A stretch of DNA of 64,000 bases from Sphingosinicellaceae bacterium (GTDB lineage Bacteria > Pseudomonadota > Alphaproteobacteria > Sphingomonadales > Sphingomonadaceae): contig CP079108.1 in assembly GCA_019285715.1 (NCBI GenBank), forward strand, positions 3,301,001 through 3,365,000. The letters run 5' to 3'. Positions 27,203 through 36,921 of the stretch are shown one piece after another. Each line of letters begins with the position of its first letter. Position 1 is the first letter of the stretch. The notes beneath the pieces were generated by a model. The model was not told where the DNA came from, did not search any database, and saw only the letters and a program-made list of their open reading frames with translations. Both the position numbers and the translations under genes were made by a program.

Positions 27203-28738
27203 TCAGTTCGCGGAAATGCCGTCGATCAGGCGCGGCAGGTCGCCGCCATCGCGCAACGCCGCAGGGAGCAGGTCGGCGGCAAGATTCTGGTAGGACACCG
27301 GGCGCAGGAAGCGCTCGATCGCCAGGCTGCCGACCGAAGTGGTGCGGCTCTCCGACGTCGCCGGGAACGGGCCGCCGTGGACCATCGCGTGGGCGACCTC
27401 GACGCCGGTGGGCCAGCCGTTGGCGAGGATGCGGCCCGCCTTGCGCTCGAGCAGCGGCAGCAGGCGCGACGCCATCGGAACGTCCTCGGCATCCATCTGC
27501 AGGGTCGCGGTCAGCTGACCCTCGGCGTTGGCGAGAACCGACCTTAGTTCGGCCTCGTCCTTGCAGCGGACGACCAGCGACGCGGCACCGAAAATCTCGT
27601 GGCCGAGGCTCGGGTCACCCAGGAACTCGGGCGCGCCGGTCGCGAACAGCGCGGCACGGCCCCGGGCGACGCCCTCGCCGACCTTGCCCTGCGCCAGCGT
27701 CTCGACGTTGTCGTGCTTCAGCAGATGCTCGGTGCCCTGCTCGTAGGCGGCGTGGATGCCCGGCGTCAGCATGGTCGCGGCGCTCGCCTCGGCCATCGCG
27801 GTACGGGCGGCGGTCTCGAACGCGTCGAGCCCCTCGCCCTCTATCGCCAGCACGAGGCCGGGGTTGGTGCAGAACTGCCCCGCGCCCATGGTCAGCGAGC
27901 CGATGAAGGCGGTGCCGAGCGCCGCGCCGCGGGCCGCCAGCGCGTGCGGGAACAGCACAACCGGGTTGACGCTGCTCATCTCGGCATAGACCGGGATCGG
28001 GACTTCGCGCTGCTGCGCCAGCTTGACGAGGGCGAGACCACCACCGCGCGAGCCGGTAAAGCCGACCGCGGTGATGCGCGGGTCCTGCACCAGCGCCGTA
28101 CCGAGGGCGTTGCCGGGGCCCTGAAGGTGCGAGAACACACCCGCCGGGAGGCCCGAGGCGGCGACCGCGGCTTGTATCGCACCGGCGATCATCGCGCCGG
28201 TGCCGGGGTGCGCCGGGTGGCCCTTGACGACGACGGTGCAGCCGGCTGCGAGCGCCGACGCGGTGTCGCCACCGGCGGTCGAGAAGGCGAGCGGGAAGTT
28301 GCTCGCGCCGAACACTGCGACCGGCCCGAGCGGGATCATGCGAAGGCGGAGGTCGGGGCGGGGCAGTGGCGCGCGGTCGGGCAGCGCGGGGTCGATGCGC
28401 AGGCCGAGCCAGGCACCGCGCTCGACGACGCCGGCGAACAGGCGGAGCTGGCCGACCGTGCGCCCGCGCTCGCCCTCGAGGCGGGGACGGGGCAGGCCGC
28501 TCTCGAGCATTGCCTGGACGATCAGCGCGTCGCCGAGCGCCTCGATCTCGGTCGCGATGCGGCGCAGGAAAGCAGCGCGGTCGGCGGTGCTGGTCTCGCG
28601 GTAGGTGTCGAACGCAGCCTCGGCGGCGGCACAGGCGGCGGCGACGTCGGCCGGACCGTCGACCTTGAACTCGGGGCCGACGGCTTCACCGGTATCGGCG
28701 GCGATCGAACGAAAAACAGACGCTGCCGAGGCCATCAT
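27203..28738 (-). CDS. Alpha-ketoglutarate semialdehyde dehydrogenase (aldehyde dehydrogenase (NADP+))
   Basis: Aldehyde dehydrogenase of about 511 aa, last step to alpha-ketoglutarate. ALDH features: [33 protein letters not shown] (cofactor loop), the catalytic Cys in [15 protein letters not shown] and [12 protein letters not shown] near the C-terminus. It resembles the KGSADH group associated with aldonate degradation. The start is the tandem ATGATG at 28738/28735 with AAGG upstream; in-frame sequence further upstream lies in the regulatory region. First gene of a five-gene operon divergent from the GntR regulator gene, with a candidate operator overlapping its promoter. Confidence 0.9.
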   Translation of the reverse strand: MMASAASVFRSIAADTGEAVGPEFKVDGPADVAAACAAAEAAFDTYRETSTADRAAFLRRIATEIEALGDALIVQAMLESGLPRPRLEGERGRTVGQLRLFAGVVERGAWLGLRIDPALPDRAPLPRPDLRLRMIPLGPVAVFGASNFPLAFSTAGGDTASALAAGCTVVVKGHPAHPGTGAMIAGAIQAAVAASGLPAGVFSHLQGPGNALGTALVQDPRITAVGFTGSRGGGLALVKLAQQREVPIPVYAEMSSVNPVVLFPHALAARGAALGTAFIGSLTMGAGQFCTNPGLVLAIEGEGLDAFETAARTAMAEASAATMLTPGIHAAYEQGTEHLLKHDNVETLAQGKVGEGVARGRAALFATGAPEFLGDPSLGHEIFGAASLVVRCKDEAELRSVLANAEGQLTATLQMDAEDVPMASRLLPLLERKAGRILANGWPTGVEVAHAMVHGGPFPATSESRTTSVGSLAIERFLRPVSYQNLAADLLPAALRDGGDLPRLIDGISAN

Positions 28739-28766
28739 CGTCACCTTGAATAGCTGATATTTGGAA

Positions 28767-28777
28767 TACTCCGACAA
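28767..28777 (-). promoter_or_regulatory. Candidate GntR operator TTGTCGGAGTA, site 2
   Basis: Located 29 bases upstream of the dehydrogenase start and 86 bases upstream of gntR, where it could control both. Identical to the 11-mer at 18813-18823. Confidence 0.55.
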
Positions 28778-28862
28778 TAGGGTTAGACCTCGGGTAAGGC
28801 AAGATTGTCTTTCGGCCGACGCGCGGCGAGATTGCGCAAACGGCTGGGGCAGCGGAGGGAAA

Positions 28863-29702
28863 GTGGCGAAAACGACCGGCGATGCAGCGAGCGAAGCTGT
28901 GGCTAGTGAAATCGTGGCTGGCGAAGCCGCGTCCGGCGACCTCGGTGGCGGCGAGGCGGTCGTTGCCGGCGTGATTGCGAGCGGCGGCTACGGTCGCCAG
29001 CCGCGCGGTACCGGGCGGCGGCTACACGGCGCCATCGCCCACAAGCTCGGCGTCGCGATCCTGACGGGCGTTTACGCGCCCGGCGACCGGCTGTCGGGCG
29101 AGGTCGCCTTCTCCGAGGAACTCGATGTCTCGCGCAGCGCCTACCGCGAGGCGGTGCAAGTGCTGACCGCCAAGGGTCTGGTCGAGAGCCGCCCCAAGGC
29201 CGGAACCCGCGTACTGCCGCGCAACCGCTGGAATTTGCTCGACCCCGACGTGCTGGCCTGGGCCTTCACCGGGGACCCCGACCCGAGCTTCGTCCGCGGG
29301 CTGTTCGAACTCCGCGCCATCGTCGAGCCCGCCGCCTGCGCGCTCGCCGCCGAGCGCCGCGACCGCGCCGACTTGAAGGCGATGAAGGACGCGCTGACCG
29401 CGATGTCGCGCCACACGCTGGCAAGCGAGGCCGGGCGCACCGCCGACCGCGATTTCCATCACGCGATCCTGGCAGCGACCAAGAACGACGCGCTGGTCGT
29501 GCTCAGTTCGAGCATCGGGGCGGCGGTCAACTGGACCACGCAGTTCAAGCAACGCGCCCGCGCCCTGCCGCGCAACCCGATCCCCGACCACCGCCGGGTT
29601 TTCGATGCCATCGCCGCGCAGGACGGCCAGGCCGCCAGCGAGGCGATGCGGGCGCTGGTGGACCTGGCGCTCGAGGATACGAACCAGTCGATGGAGCCGT
29701 GA
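28863..29702 (+). CDS. GntR-family regulator, FadR subfamily (FCD domain)
   Basis: Regulator of 279 aa with an unusual Ala/Gly/Glu-rich N-terminal tail of about 45 residues before the winged helix ([40 protein letters not shown]). The C-terminal FCD ligand domain shows [32 protein letters not shown] and [13 protein letters not shown] with the usual His metal ligands. Start chosen at GTG 28863 because GGAGGGAA precedes it; a frame from 28761 would overlap the operator. Likely represses the divergent arabinose operon and other genes with the TTGTCsGAsTA motif; the effector is probably a sugar acid. Confidence 0.9.
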   Translation: MAKTTGDAASEAVASEIVAGEAASGDLGGGEAVVAGVIASGGYGRQPRGTGRRLHGAIAHKLGVAILTGVYAPGDRLSGEVAFSEELDVSRSAYREAVQVLTAKGLVESRPKAGTRVLPRNRWNLLDPDVLAWAFTGDPDPSFVRGLFELRAIVEPAACALAAERRDRADLKAMKDALTAMSRHTLASEAGRTADRDFHHAILAATKNDALVVLSSSIGAAVNWTTQFKQRARALPRNPIPDHRRVFDAIAAQDGQAASEAMRALVDLALEDTNQSMEP

Positions 29703-29733
29703 CGGCTTAGGGGGCTGCTTCACCCGAGCAGAA

Positions 29734-29764
29734 TTGTCATCCCGGGCTTGACCCGGGATGACAA
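29734..29764. terminator. Perfect 13-bp inverted repeat, bidirectional terminator or dispersed repeat
   Basis: TTGTCATCCCGGG, 5-base loop CTTGA, then CCCGGGATGACAA. It lies between the convergent gntR and MFS genes, so a bidirectional terminator fits. Hairpins of this sequence type are also common dispersed intergenic repeats in alphaproteobacteria. Confidence 0.75.
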
Positions 29765-29772
29765 GACCAGCC

Positions 29773-31083
29773 TCAGCCCACCACCCGGTCCGGCAGCGCG
29801 TGGGTCGGCTTCGCGCCCCATAGGGCATAGAACAGCACGTACAACTCGCACGCCGCGGTCAGCAGGAACGACGTCTGCAGGCCGTAATGATCCGCGAGCC
29901 AGCCCTGCACGATGACCAGCGCGCCGCCGGCGATCGCCATGATCAGCAGTCCCGAGCCCTCCTCGGTCAACGGCCCGAGGCCGCGGATGCCGAGCGTGAA
30001 GATCGTCGGGAACATGATCGAGTGGAACAGCCCGACCGAAATCAGCGCCCACATCGCGACGTGGCCGGTGGTGAAGGTCGCGACCAGCATGACGACGAAT
30101 GCCCCGAGGCTGGCGAAGGCGAGCACCTTCTCGGCGGGGACGGTGCGCATGACGACGCTGCCAACGAGGCGCCCGACCATCATGCCGCCCCACAGGATGA
30201 ACAGGTAATGCGACGCCTGCTCGTGGGTGAGGTTGCCGATCTCGGGCTGGCTGACGAAGTTGATGAACAGGTTGGCGACGCCGATCTCGGCGATCAGGTA
30301 GATGAAGATCGCCGGGATGCCGAAGACCAGGTTGCGGTGCGCCCACAGCGACTGGCCGGCGCGGTCGGCCTTCGACGAGCGCTCGGTCGCGGTGCCCATC
30401 GCCGGCAGCGGGAAGCGCGCGATGACGACGGCGAGCACGACCAGCACGGCCGCGACGATGAGGTAGGGAAGCACCACCGACTGCGCGTCGGCGATGCGCT
30501 CGGCCTGGGTCAGCACCGCGGTGCTGCCCGCCGCCGCGGTGCCCGAGGTCGAGCGCCCGAGGATCAAATAGCCGCCGAACAGCGGCGCCAGCGTCGCACC
30601 AGCGGAGTTGAACGCCTGCACGAGGTTGAGCCGCGACGACGCCGTCTCGGGCGGGCCGACGACCGCTACGTAGGGGTTCGCCGCGACCTGCAGCAGCGTG
30701 ATGCCGCTGGCGATGACGAACAGCGCGAACAGGGTTACGCCGTAGGACGGGATGCGCGCCGCCGGGACCATCACTAGTGCGCCCGCCGCCATCATGCCGA
30801 GGCCGATGACCATGGCGCGCTGGTAGCCGACGCGCTCGATCAGCTTGGCGGACGGGATCGACGCGAAGAAATAGGCGATGAACCAGACGCTCTCGATCAG
30901 CGTGGTCTGGGTGTAGCTGAGGTCGAAGACGCTGCGCAGATGGGGCAACAGCGTATTGTTGATGACGGTGATGAACCCCCACATGAAGAACAGGCTGGCC
31001 AGCAATGTCAGCACCGGGCGGTAGCTCGCCTGCGGTACCGTACCCGCGGTCGCTGCCCCTGCTGCTCGTGCCGGAAGTGCCAT
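29773..31083 (-). CDS. MFS sugar permease, FucP-like (probable L-arabinose/galactose uptake)
   Basis: Inner-membrane proton symporter of 436 aa with about twelve membrane segments. FucP-family hallmarks: SLFFMWGFITVINNTLLPHL at segment 1, ITLLQVAANPYVAVVGPPET, LNLVQAFNSAGATLAPLFGG and LFHSIMFPTIFTLGIRGLG. Start at 31083 has an AAGGGA Shine-Dalgarno. It is divergent from the mutarotase/aldonate dehydratase operon and shares a candidate GntR site with it, so it is the likely inner-membrane importer of arabinose or galactose. Confidence 0.9.
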   Translation of the reverse strand: MALPARAAGAATAGTVPQASYRPVLTLLASLFFMWGFITVINNTLLPHLRSVFDLSYTQTTLIESVWFIAYFFASIPSAKLIERVGYQRAMVIGLGMMAAGALVMVPAARIPSYGVTLFALFVIASGITLLQVAANPYVAVVGPPETASSRLNLVQAFNSAGATLAPLFGGYLILGRSTSGTAAAGSTAVLTQAERIADAQSVVLPYLIVAAVLVVLAVVIARFPLPAMGTATERSSKADRAGQSLWAHRNLVFGIPAIFIYLIAEIGVANLFINFVSQPEIGNLTHEQASHYLFILWGGMMVGRLVGSVVMRTVPAEKVLAFASLGAFVVMLVATFTTGHVAMWALISVGLFHSIMFPTIFTLGIRGLGPLTEEGSGLLIMAIAGGALVIVQGWLADHYGLQTSFLLTAACELYVLFYALWGAKPTHALPDRVVG

Positions 31084-31149
31084 GCGCGTCCCTTTCCCAA
31101 GTCTCGTCGGGCGTTCAATCGCCTGCGGGTCGTCTTGCCCTGCTTCTTA

Positions 31150-31160
31150 TTGTCCGACTA
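31150..31160 (+). promoter_or_regulatory. Candidate GntR operator TTGTCCGACTA, site 3
   Basis: Lies midway in the 132-bp MFS/galM divergent promoter. Contains a complete GTC-C-GAC core with near-palindromic T/A flanks, the closest of the three sites to a FadR-subfamily consensus. ACTATATA overlaps a possible -10 element. Confidence 0.55.
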
Positions 31161-31215
31161 TATACCGCCAAGCGCAGCGTCAACGTCGAACGCTCGCACG
31201 GCTATTGGGGACGGT

Positions 31216-32370
31216 ATGCGAAGTTTGATCCGGACGCACGCGCTACTCGCCATCGGTTTCGGGGCGGCACTGACGCTGACTCCTGCCACGGTCAATGCGG
31301 CCGAGGCGCAGCGCGCGCCGGCCGGGACGCTAAGCGACGGCACCAGGATCGAGCTGATCGCGCTGAGCAACAGCCACGGCGTCACCGCGCACATCCTGAC
31401 CTATGGTGCGACGCTGCAGGGGCTGTCCGGCCCCGACCGGTCGGGCAAGGTCGCCGACGTCATGCTCGGCTACGACGCCCTCGCCTCCTACGTCGATCAC
31501 CCGAACTATTTCGGCGTGACCGTCGGGCGCTATGCCAACCGCATCGCCAAGGGGAAGTTTACCCTCGACGGCAAGACCTACCAGCTGCCGCTCAACGACA
31601 AGGTCAACACCCTCCACGGCGGCGGCAAGGGCTTCGACAAGGTCGCGTGGCGGGTCACCAAGCTGACCAGCGGCCCGACCGCGAGTGTCGTGCTGGCACA
31701 CCGCAGCCCCGACGGCGACGCGGGTTATCCAGGCAACCTCGATGTCACCACGACCTACTCGCTCGACGAAGCAGGCGCGCTGACCATCGCCTTCGTCGCC
31801 ACCACCGACAAGCCGACCGTGGTCAACATGACCAACCACGCGATCTTCAACCTCGCCGGCGAAGGCGCTCCGGCGGGCACCTCGAACCACCTGCTGACGA
31901 TCCCCGCGGCGGCGTTCACGCCGGTCGACGCGACGCTGATCCCGACTGGCGAACTGGAGCCAGTGGCGGGCACGGTGTTCGACTTCCGCAAACCCCGGCT
32001 GGTCGCCGACGGCATCCGCGACGGCAACGACCAGCAGATCGGCTACGGCCACGGCTATGACCACAACTTCGCCGTCGACGCCGGGTTGACCGCGACGCCG
32101 AAGCTGATGGCCCGGCTGGAGGATCCCGCCTCGGGCCGCGTCCTCGAAGTGCTGAGCACCGAGCCCGGCGTGCAGTTCTACACCGGCAACTTCCTCGACG
32201 GCACCTTCGTCGGCAAGCACGGTCACCTGTACCGCATGGGCGACGGCATCGCGCTGGAACCGCAGAAATTCCCCGACGCACCGAACCAGCCGAAGTTCGC
32301 CTCGGCCCGCGTCGACCCGGGCAAGCCCTACCGCCACGTCATGATTTACCACCTTTCAGTCCAGCCCTAA
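31216..32370 (+). CDS. galM: Aldose 1-epimerase (mutarotase), exported
   Basis: Mutarotase of 384 aa interconverting alpha and beta anomers of aldoses. Signal peptide: [20 protein letters not shown] followed by AAEA. Catalytic and fold motifs: [35 protein letters not shown] (His), [15 protein letters not shown] (His) and the C-terminal general base region [16 protein letters not shown] (Glu). Start ATG 31216 preceded by GGGGACGG. The export signal places mutarotation in the periplasm. Aldonate dehydratase follows 17 bases downstream, so the two are co-transcribed. Confidence 0.92.
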   Translation: MRSLIRTHALLAIGFGAALTLTPATVNAAEAQRAPAGTLSDGTRIELIALSNSHGVTAHILTYGATLQGLSGPDRSGKVADVMLGYDALASYVDHPNYFGVTVGRYANRIAKGKFTLDGKTYQLPLNDKVNTLHGGGKGFDKVAWRVTKLTSGPTASVVLAHRSPDGDAGYPGNLDVTTTYSLDEAGALTIAFVATTDKPTVVNMTNHAIFNLAGEGAPAGTSNHLLTIPAAAFTPVDATLIPTGELEPVAGTVFDFRKPRLVADGIRDGNDQQIGYGHGYDHNFAVDAGLTATPKLMARLEDPASGRVLEVLSTEPGVQFYTGNFLDGTFVGKHGHLYRMGDGIALEPQKFPDAPNQPKFASARVDPGKPYRHVMIYHLSVQP

Positions 32371-32387
32371 TTCGGAAGCCCCTCGCG

Positions 32388-34181
32388 ATGACCGATACGC
32401 CCACGAAGCTCCGCAGCCGCGCCTGGTTCGACAACCCCGCCAACACCGACATGACGGCGTTGTATCTGGAGCGCTATCTCAACTTCGGGCTCAGCCTCGA
32501 GGAGTTGCAATCGGGCAAGCCGATCATCGGAATCGCGCAGACCGGCTCCGACCTTAGCCCGTGCAACCGCCACCACCTCGTGCTGGCGGAGCGCGTCCGC
32601 GACGGCATCCGCGAGGCCGGCGGCATCCCGCTCGAATTCCCGGTCCACCCGATCCAGGAAACCGGCAAGCGCCCGACCGCGGCGCTCGACCGCAACCTCG
32701 CGTATCTCGGGCTGGTCGAGGTGCTGTACGGCTACCCGCTCGACGGCGTCGTGCTGACCATTGGCTGCGACAAGACCACGCCCGCCTGCTTGATGGCAGC
32801 AGCGACGGTCAACCTGCCCGCGATCGCGCTGTCGGTGGGCCCGATGCTCAACGGCTGGCACAAGGGCGAGCGCACCGGTTCGGGCACCATCGTCTGGAAA
32901 GCGCGGCAGCTGCTCGCGACCGGCGAGATCGACGATGCCGGGTTCATCAAGTTGGTCGCCTCGTCGGCCCCGTCGACCGGTTATTGCAACACCATGGGCA
33001 CCGCGACGACGATGAATTCATTGGCCGAAGTGCTCGGCATGCAGCTGCCCGGTGCCGCCGCGATCCCCGCGCCGTACCGTGACCGGCAGGAGATCAGCTA
33101 TTACACTGGCAAGCGCATCGTCGAGATGGTCGCGCACGACCTGAAGCCCTCCGACATCATGACCCGCGACGCGTTCCTCAACGCCATCGTCGTCAACTCG
33201 GCGATCGGCGGCTCGACCAACGCCCCGATCCACCTCGCTGCCCTCGCCCGCCACATGGGCGTCGAGCTGGAGCTGAGCGACTGGCAGACGCACGGCCATA
33301 AAGTGCCGCTGCTGGTCAACCTGCAGCCCGCGGGCGAGTTTCTCGGCGAGGACTTCTACCGTGCCGGCGGCGTGCCCGCGGTGGTCGCCGAGCTGATGCG
33401 CTCGAGCCTGATCCACGAGGACGCGCTGACCGCCAACGGCAAGACCATCGGCGACAACTGCCGCGACGCCGTGATCGAGGACGAGCGCGTCATCCGCACC
33501 ATGGCCAAGCCGCTGCTCGAGGACGCGGGTTTCATCGTGCTGCACGGCAATCTGTTCGACGCGGCGATCATGAAGACCAGCGTCATCGGACCCGAGTTCC
33601 GCGACCGCTATTTGTCCGACCCCGCCAGTCCGATGGCGTTCGAAGGCCCTGCAGTCGTGTTCGACGGCCCCGAGGACTATCACCACCGCATCGACGACCC
33701 CGCGACCGGCATCACGCCCGAGACATTGTTGTTCATGCGCGGCACCGGCCCGATCGGCTATCCCGGCGCCGCCGAAGTCGTAAACATGCGGCCGCCGGCG
33801 TACCTGATCCGCGAAGGCGTCCACGCGTTGCCGTGCATCGGCGATGGCCGCCAGTCGGGCACCAGCGGCTCGCCGTCGATCCTCAATGCGTCCCCCGAAG
33901 CGGCCGCGAACGGCGGGCTGGCGCTGCTCCGCACCGGCGACCGTGTCCGCATCGACCTCGACCGCGGCACCGCCAACGTGCTGATCTCCGATGAGGAGCT
34001 CGCCGAGCGCCGCCGCGTGCTGATGGCGGCGGGGGGCTACAAGTACCCGGCCTCGCAGACGCCGTGGCAGGAAATCCAGCGCGCGGTCGTCGGCCAGCTC
34101 GACAAGGGCGCTATCCTGGAAGGCGCGGAGAAGTACCAGAAGATAGCGCAGACGATGGGGCTGCCGCGCGACAACCACTGA
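32388..34181 (+). CDS. L-arabonate dehydratase, IlvD/Edd family
   Basis: Fe-S dehydratase of 597 aa predicted to convert L-arabonate (or a related aldonate) to the 2-keto-3-deoxy sugar acid. IlvD/Edd motifs: [16 protein letters not shown], the cluster Cys in [37 protein letters not shown] and [14 protein letters not shown], and the C-terminal [20 protein letters not shown]. Sequence and length resemble pentonate dehydratases rather than biosynthetic dihydroxyacid dehydratase, and the arabinose-pathway neighbours support this. D-xylonate or D-galactonate cannot be excluded as substrates. A hairpin terminator overlaps its stop. Confidence 0.87.
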   Translation: MTDTPTKLRSRAWFDNPANTDMTALYLERYLNFGLSLEELQSGKPIIGIAQTGSDLSPCNRHHLVLAERVRDGIREAGGIPLEFPVHPIQETGKRPTAALDRNLAYLGLVEVLYGYPLDGVVLTIGCDKTTPACLMAAATVNLPAIALSVGPMLNGWHKGERTGSGTIVWKARQLLATGEIDDAGFIKLVASSAPSTGYCNTMGTATTMNSLAEVLGMQLPGAAAIPAPYRDRQEISYYTGKRIVEMVAHDLKPSDIMTRDAFLNAIVVNSAIGGSTNAPIHLAALARHMGVELELSDWQTHGHKVPLLVNLQPAGEFLGEDFYRAGGVPAVVAELMRSSLIHEDALTANGKTIGDNCRDAVIEDERVIRTMAKPLLEDAGFIVLHGNLFDAAIMKTSVIGPEFRDRYLSDPASPMAFEGPAVVFDGPEDYHHRIDDPATGITPETLLFMRGTGPIGYPGAAEVVNMRPPAYLIREGVHALPCIGDGRQSGTSGSPSILNASPEAAANGGLALLRTGDRVRIDLDRGTANVLISDEELAERRRVLMAAGGYKYPASQTPWQEIQRAVVGQLDKGAILEGAEKYQKIAQTMGLPRDNH

Positions 34182-34205
34182 GCGGGAGTGGCGCCACCCC
34201 CGCTC
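34180..34205. terminator. Hairpin terminator between convergent genes
   Basis: Outer arms GAGCGGG / CCCGCTC enclose the 10-bp palindrome GTGGCGCCAC, separated by an A-C mismatch. It begins inside the stop of the dehydratase and faces the convergent small gene ending at 34217. Confidence 0.65.
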
Positions 34206-34216
34206 CGGGGTGGGCG

Positions 34217-34459
34217 CTAGCCCTCGCTGACGTCGGCGATGGGCCGGTCGTCGCCGCGGGCGGTTTCCTCGTGCCACTTGCCGTCGGCGTCCTGCCAGCT
34301 GATCGGAACGGTGTCGCCGCCGAGCTGCTGCTCGGCCGCGACCGCGCGCGCGGCGGCCATCGCCTCGTCGTGGGTGCGGAAGGTCTCGGCGAAAACGTCG
34401 CCCAGCTTGTAGGTCCAGCCGCCGTCGTGCTCGACGACCTTGTAATGTACTTCGCTCAT
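34217..34459 (-). CDS. DUF2188-like small protein
   Basis: Cytoplasmic protein of 80 aa with no signal peptide or membrane segment. The pattern YKVVEHDGGWTYKLGDVFAE followed by TFRTHDEAMAAARAVAAEQQ, and later ISWQDADGKWHEE, matches the DUF2188 type, a small domain of unknown function found widely in alphaproteobacteria. It is separated from rpoN by 58 bases on the same strand. No function can be assigned. Confidence 0.75.
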   Translation of the reverse strand: MSEVHYKVVEHDGGWTYKLGDVFAETFRTHDEAMAAARAVAAEQQLGGDTVPISWQDADGKWHEETARGDDRPIADVSEG

Positions 34460-34517
34460 TGTCGCGCTCCGCTGTTCGGTTGAGCCTTCCTAGGCGTCCC
34501 GAGCGGTTCCGCCAATC

Positions 34518-35999
34518 TCAGACCGCGGCTTCCAGCAGTTTTGCGCGCCGCCGGGCGACGCTCGACCCGATGTTCATCGCCTCGCGGTATTTGGCGACGG
34601 TACGCCGCGCGATATCGAAGCCTTCCGCGCGGAGAACGTCGACCAATTTGTCGTCGCTGAGCGTGTCGTGCGGCGGCTCGGCGGCGATCAACCGCGCGAT
34701 GCGGTCGCGCACTGCGGAGGCCGAAACCGCATCGCCGCCCTCGGTCGCCTGGATTGCGGCGGTGAAGAAGTAACGCAGCTCGAACAGACCGCGCTCGCAC
34801 TGCAGATACTTGTTGGACGTGACCCGGCTGACGGTCGACTCGTGCATGCCGATTTCCTCGGCGATGGCACGGAGCGTGAGGGGACGGAGGTGGTGGACGC
34901 CCTTCTCGAAGAACGCCTGCTGTTGCTTGACCAGCTCGGTCGCCACTTTGACGATGGTGTTGGCGCGCTGGTCGAGCGCCTTCACCAGCCAGTTCGCCGA
35001 CGTCAGGCAGTCGCTGAGGAAGGTCTTGGTCGCCTTGGTCCCGGTGCGCGTCAGTTCGGCATGGTAACTGCGGTCGACGAGGACGCGGGGCAGCGTCGCG
35101 GTGTTGAGCTCGACCCGCCACCCCGGCGCGCCGTCCTTGCTGCGGCCGCGCATGACGAAGACGTCGGCGACCACCGCTTGTGCGCTCGCGCCGCCGTACT
35201 TGAGGCCGGGCTTGGGATTATAGGTGCGGAGCTCGCGGACCATGTCGGAGATGTCCTCCTGGTCGACGCCGCAGAGGCGCTTGAGGGCGACCAGGTCGCC
35301 ACGCGCCAGCACGTCGAGGTGCTTGAGCATGCAGGCCATCGCCGGGTCGTAGCGGTCGGCCTCGCGCGCCTGGATCGCCAGGCACTCGCCGAGTGTCCGC
35401 GCGCCGACGCCGGTCGGTTCGAAGGTCTGGATGACGGCGAGCACCTGCGCGACTTCGTCGGGGTCGGCGTCGAGGCGCTCCGCGACATCCTCGACATCGC
35501 CGATCAAATAGCCCGACTCGTCGATCAGGTCGATCAGATGGCGTGCGATCATCATCCGGACGCCGTCGAAAACTGCCGCCGCCTGCCCCACGAGCAGGTC
35601 GGTGAGGGAGGCCTCGGCCGCGGCGAAGCTGTCGAAGTCGGGGGCTTCGGCGGTTGCGCCCGAACCGGTCGCGACGCTGTCGCTGGCGGTGTCGTGGTGG
35701 AAGGTCTCGGCGCCGTAGTCGACGTCGAGCGGGGCCTCACTGGTGCCCTCGCCGGAGGCCACGAGCTGGTCGACACCGACGTCGTCGCTGAGCGCCGGGC
35801 CGGCGGCCTCCGCTTCGCTGCGGTCGTCGCTGCCGTCGTCGCCCGCCGTGTCGAGCAGCGGGTTGCGGTCCAGCTCCTCGCCGATATAGGCCTCGAGCTC
35901 GACGTTGGTCAGCGCCAGCAGCTTGATTGCCTGCTGGAGCTGGGGTGTCATCACCAGTTGCTGCGACTGGCGCAGGTCGAGGCGGGGCCCCAGGCTCAT
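34518..35999 (-). CDS. rpoN: RNA polymerase sigma-54 factor
   Basis: Sigma-54 of 493 aa. Region I has the glutamine-rich activator-interacting segment LRQSQQLVMTPQLQQAIKLL. An acidic region II follows (about residues 55-130), then the core-binding domain. The C-terminal DNA-binding part has SRVTSNKYLQCERGLFELRY and the RpoN box ARRTVAKYREAMNIGSS. The start at 35999 was chosen because sigma-54 proteins begin just before this motif; a longer frame into lptB is spurious. It lies downstream of lptB in the usual order, but the hpf and ptsN genes that often follow rpoN are absent here. Confidence 0.97.
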   Translation of the reverse strand: MSLGPRLDLRQSQQLVMTPQLQQAIKLLALTNVELEAYIGEELDRNPLLDTAGDDGSDDRSEAEAAGPALSDDVGVDQLVASGEGTSEAPLDVDYGAETFHHDTASDSVATGSGATAEAPDFDSFAAAEASLTDLLVGQAAAVFDGVRMMIARHLIDLIDESGYLIGDVEDVAERLDADPDEVAQVLAVIQTFEPTGVGARTLGECLAIQAREADRYDPAMACMLKHLDVLARGDLVALKRLCGVDQEDISDMVRELRTYNPKPGLKYGGASAQAVVADVFVMRGRSKDGAPGWRVELNTATLPRVLVDRSYHAELTRTGTKATKTFLSDCLTSANWLVKALDQRANTIVKVATELVKQQQAFFEKGVHHLRPLTLRAIAEEIGMHESTVSRVTSNKYLQCERGLFELRYFFTAAIQATEGGDAVSASAVRDRIARLIAAEPPHDTLSDDKLVDVLRAEGFDIARRTVAKYREAMNIGSSVARRRAKLLEAAV

Positions 36000-36018
36000 C
36001 CTTAATCGGTGCGCCGGG

Positions 36019-36795
36019 TCACAGGCTGAAGCCCTCGCCGAGGTACACGCGCCGCACGGTCTCGTCGGCGACCAGCGCCTCGGGAGTGCCCTCGAACAAC
36101 ACGCGGCCGTCGTAGATGATGCAGGCGCGGTCGACGATCTCGAGCGTCTCGCGGACATTGTGGTCGGTGATCAGCACGCCGATGTCGCGCTCGCGGAGCT
36201 GGACCACGAGGTTGCGGATGTCGGCGATCGAGATCGGGTCGATGCCGGCGAACGGCTCGTCGAGCAGCATGATCGAGGGGTGTGCCGCGAGCGCGCGAGC
36301 GATCTCGCAGCGCCGCCGCTCACCGCCGGACAGTGCCATCGCGGGAGCGTCACGGAGGCGAGCGATGTTGAACTCGGTCAGTAGCTCCTCGAGCCGGGCA
36401 GCGCGGACGACCTTGTCGGGCTCCGCGACCTCGAGCACGCTGAGGATGTTCTGGGCGACCGTCATGCCGCGGAAGATCGAGGTCTCCTGCGGCAGGTAGC
36501 CGAGCCCGAGTTGGGCGCGGCGATACATCGGCAAGGTCGTGATGTCGGTGCCGTCGAGCAGGATGCGACCCTGGTCCGGCATTGCCAGCCCCATCACCGA
36601 ATAGAAGCAGGTCGTCTTGCCGGCACCGTTCGGACCGAGCAGCCCGACGACCTCGCCGCGGTTGACCGTCAGCGAGACGTCGCGGAGGACGACGCGCTTG
36701 TCATAGCGCTTGCCGATGGCGACCACGGCGAGCCCACGCTGGCTGGCAGCAGCCTCGGCCTCGGCTTCGCGCTCCATGACGTCGATGTCCGCCAT
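36019..36795 (-). CDS. lptB: LPS export ABC transporter ATP-binding protein LptB
   Basis: Cytoplasmic ATPase of 258 aa powering LPS extraction by LptFG. Walker A GLLGPNGAGKTTCFYSVMGL, Q-loop GYLPQETSIFRGMTVAQNIL, signature ALSGGERRRCEIARALAAHP, Walker B IMLLDEPFAGIDP and the H-loop ITDHNVRETLEIVDRA are all present. A short acidic/Ala-rich N-terminal extension precedes the ABC domain. Next to rpoN and lptA in the standard order. Confidence 0.97.
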   Translation of the reverse strand: MADIDVMEREAEAEAAASQRGLAVVAIGKRYDKRVVLRDVSLTVNRGEVVGLLGPNGAGKTTCFYSVMGLAMPDQGRILLDGTDITTLPMYRRAQLGLGYLPQETSIFRGMTVAQNILSVLEVAEPDKVVRAARLEELLTEFNIARLRDAPAMALSGGERRRCEIARALAAHPSIMLLDEPFAGIDPISIADIRNLVVQLRERDIGVLITDHNVRETLEIVDRACIIYDGRVLFEGTPEALVADETVRRVYLGEGFSL

Positions 36796-36921
36796 CCCCG
36801 CTCCCGCAACTGGCCCGAAACATGCATGTCGGGCGAATACTCAACCGGTGCAATAGCCATTTAAGACGGTGATGCAAAGCTTGCCGCTGCGCGCGGCAGC
36901 CGAACTCCGCCCGGTGGGGCG

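Noticed and set aside
36796-36921. Extra gene between lptB and lptA
   Set aside because: The 126-base gap has no frame with a credible start or motif.
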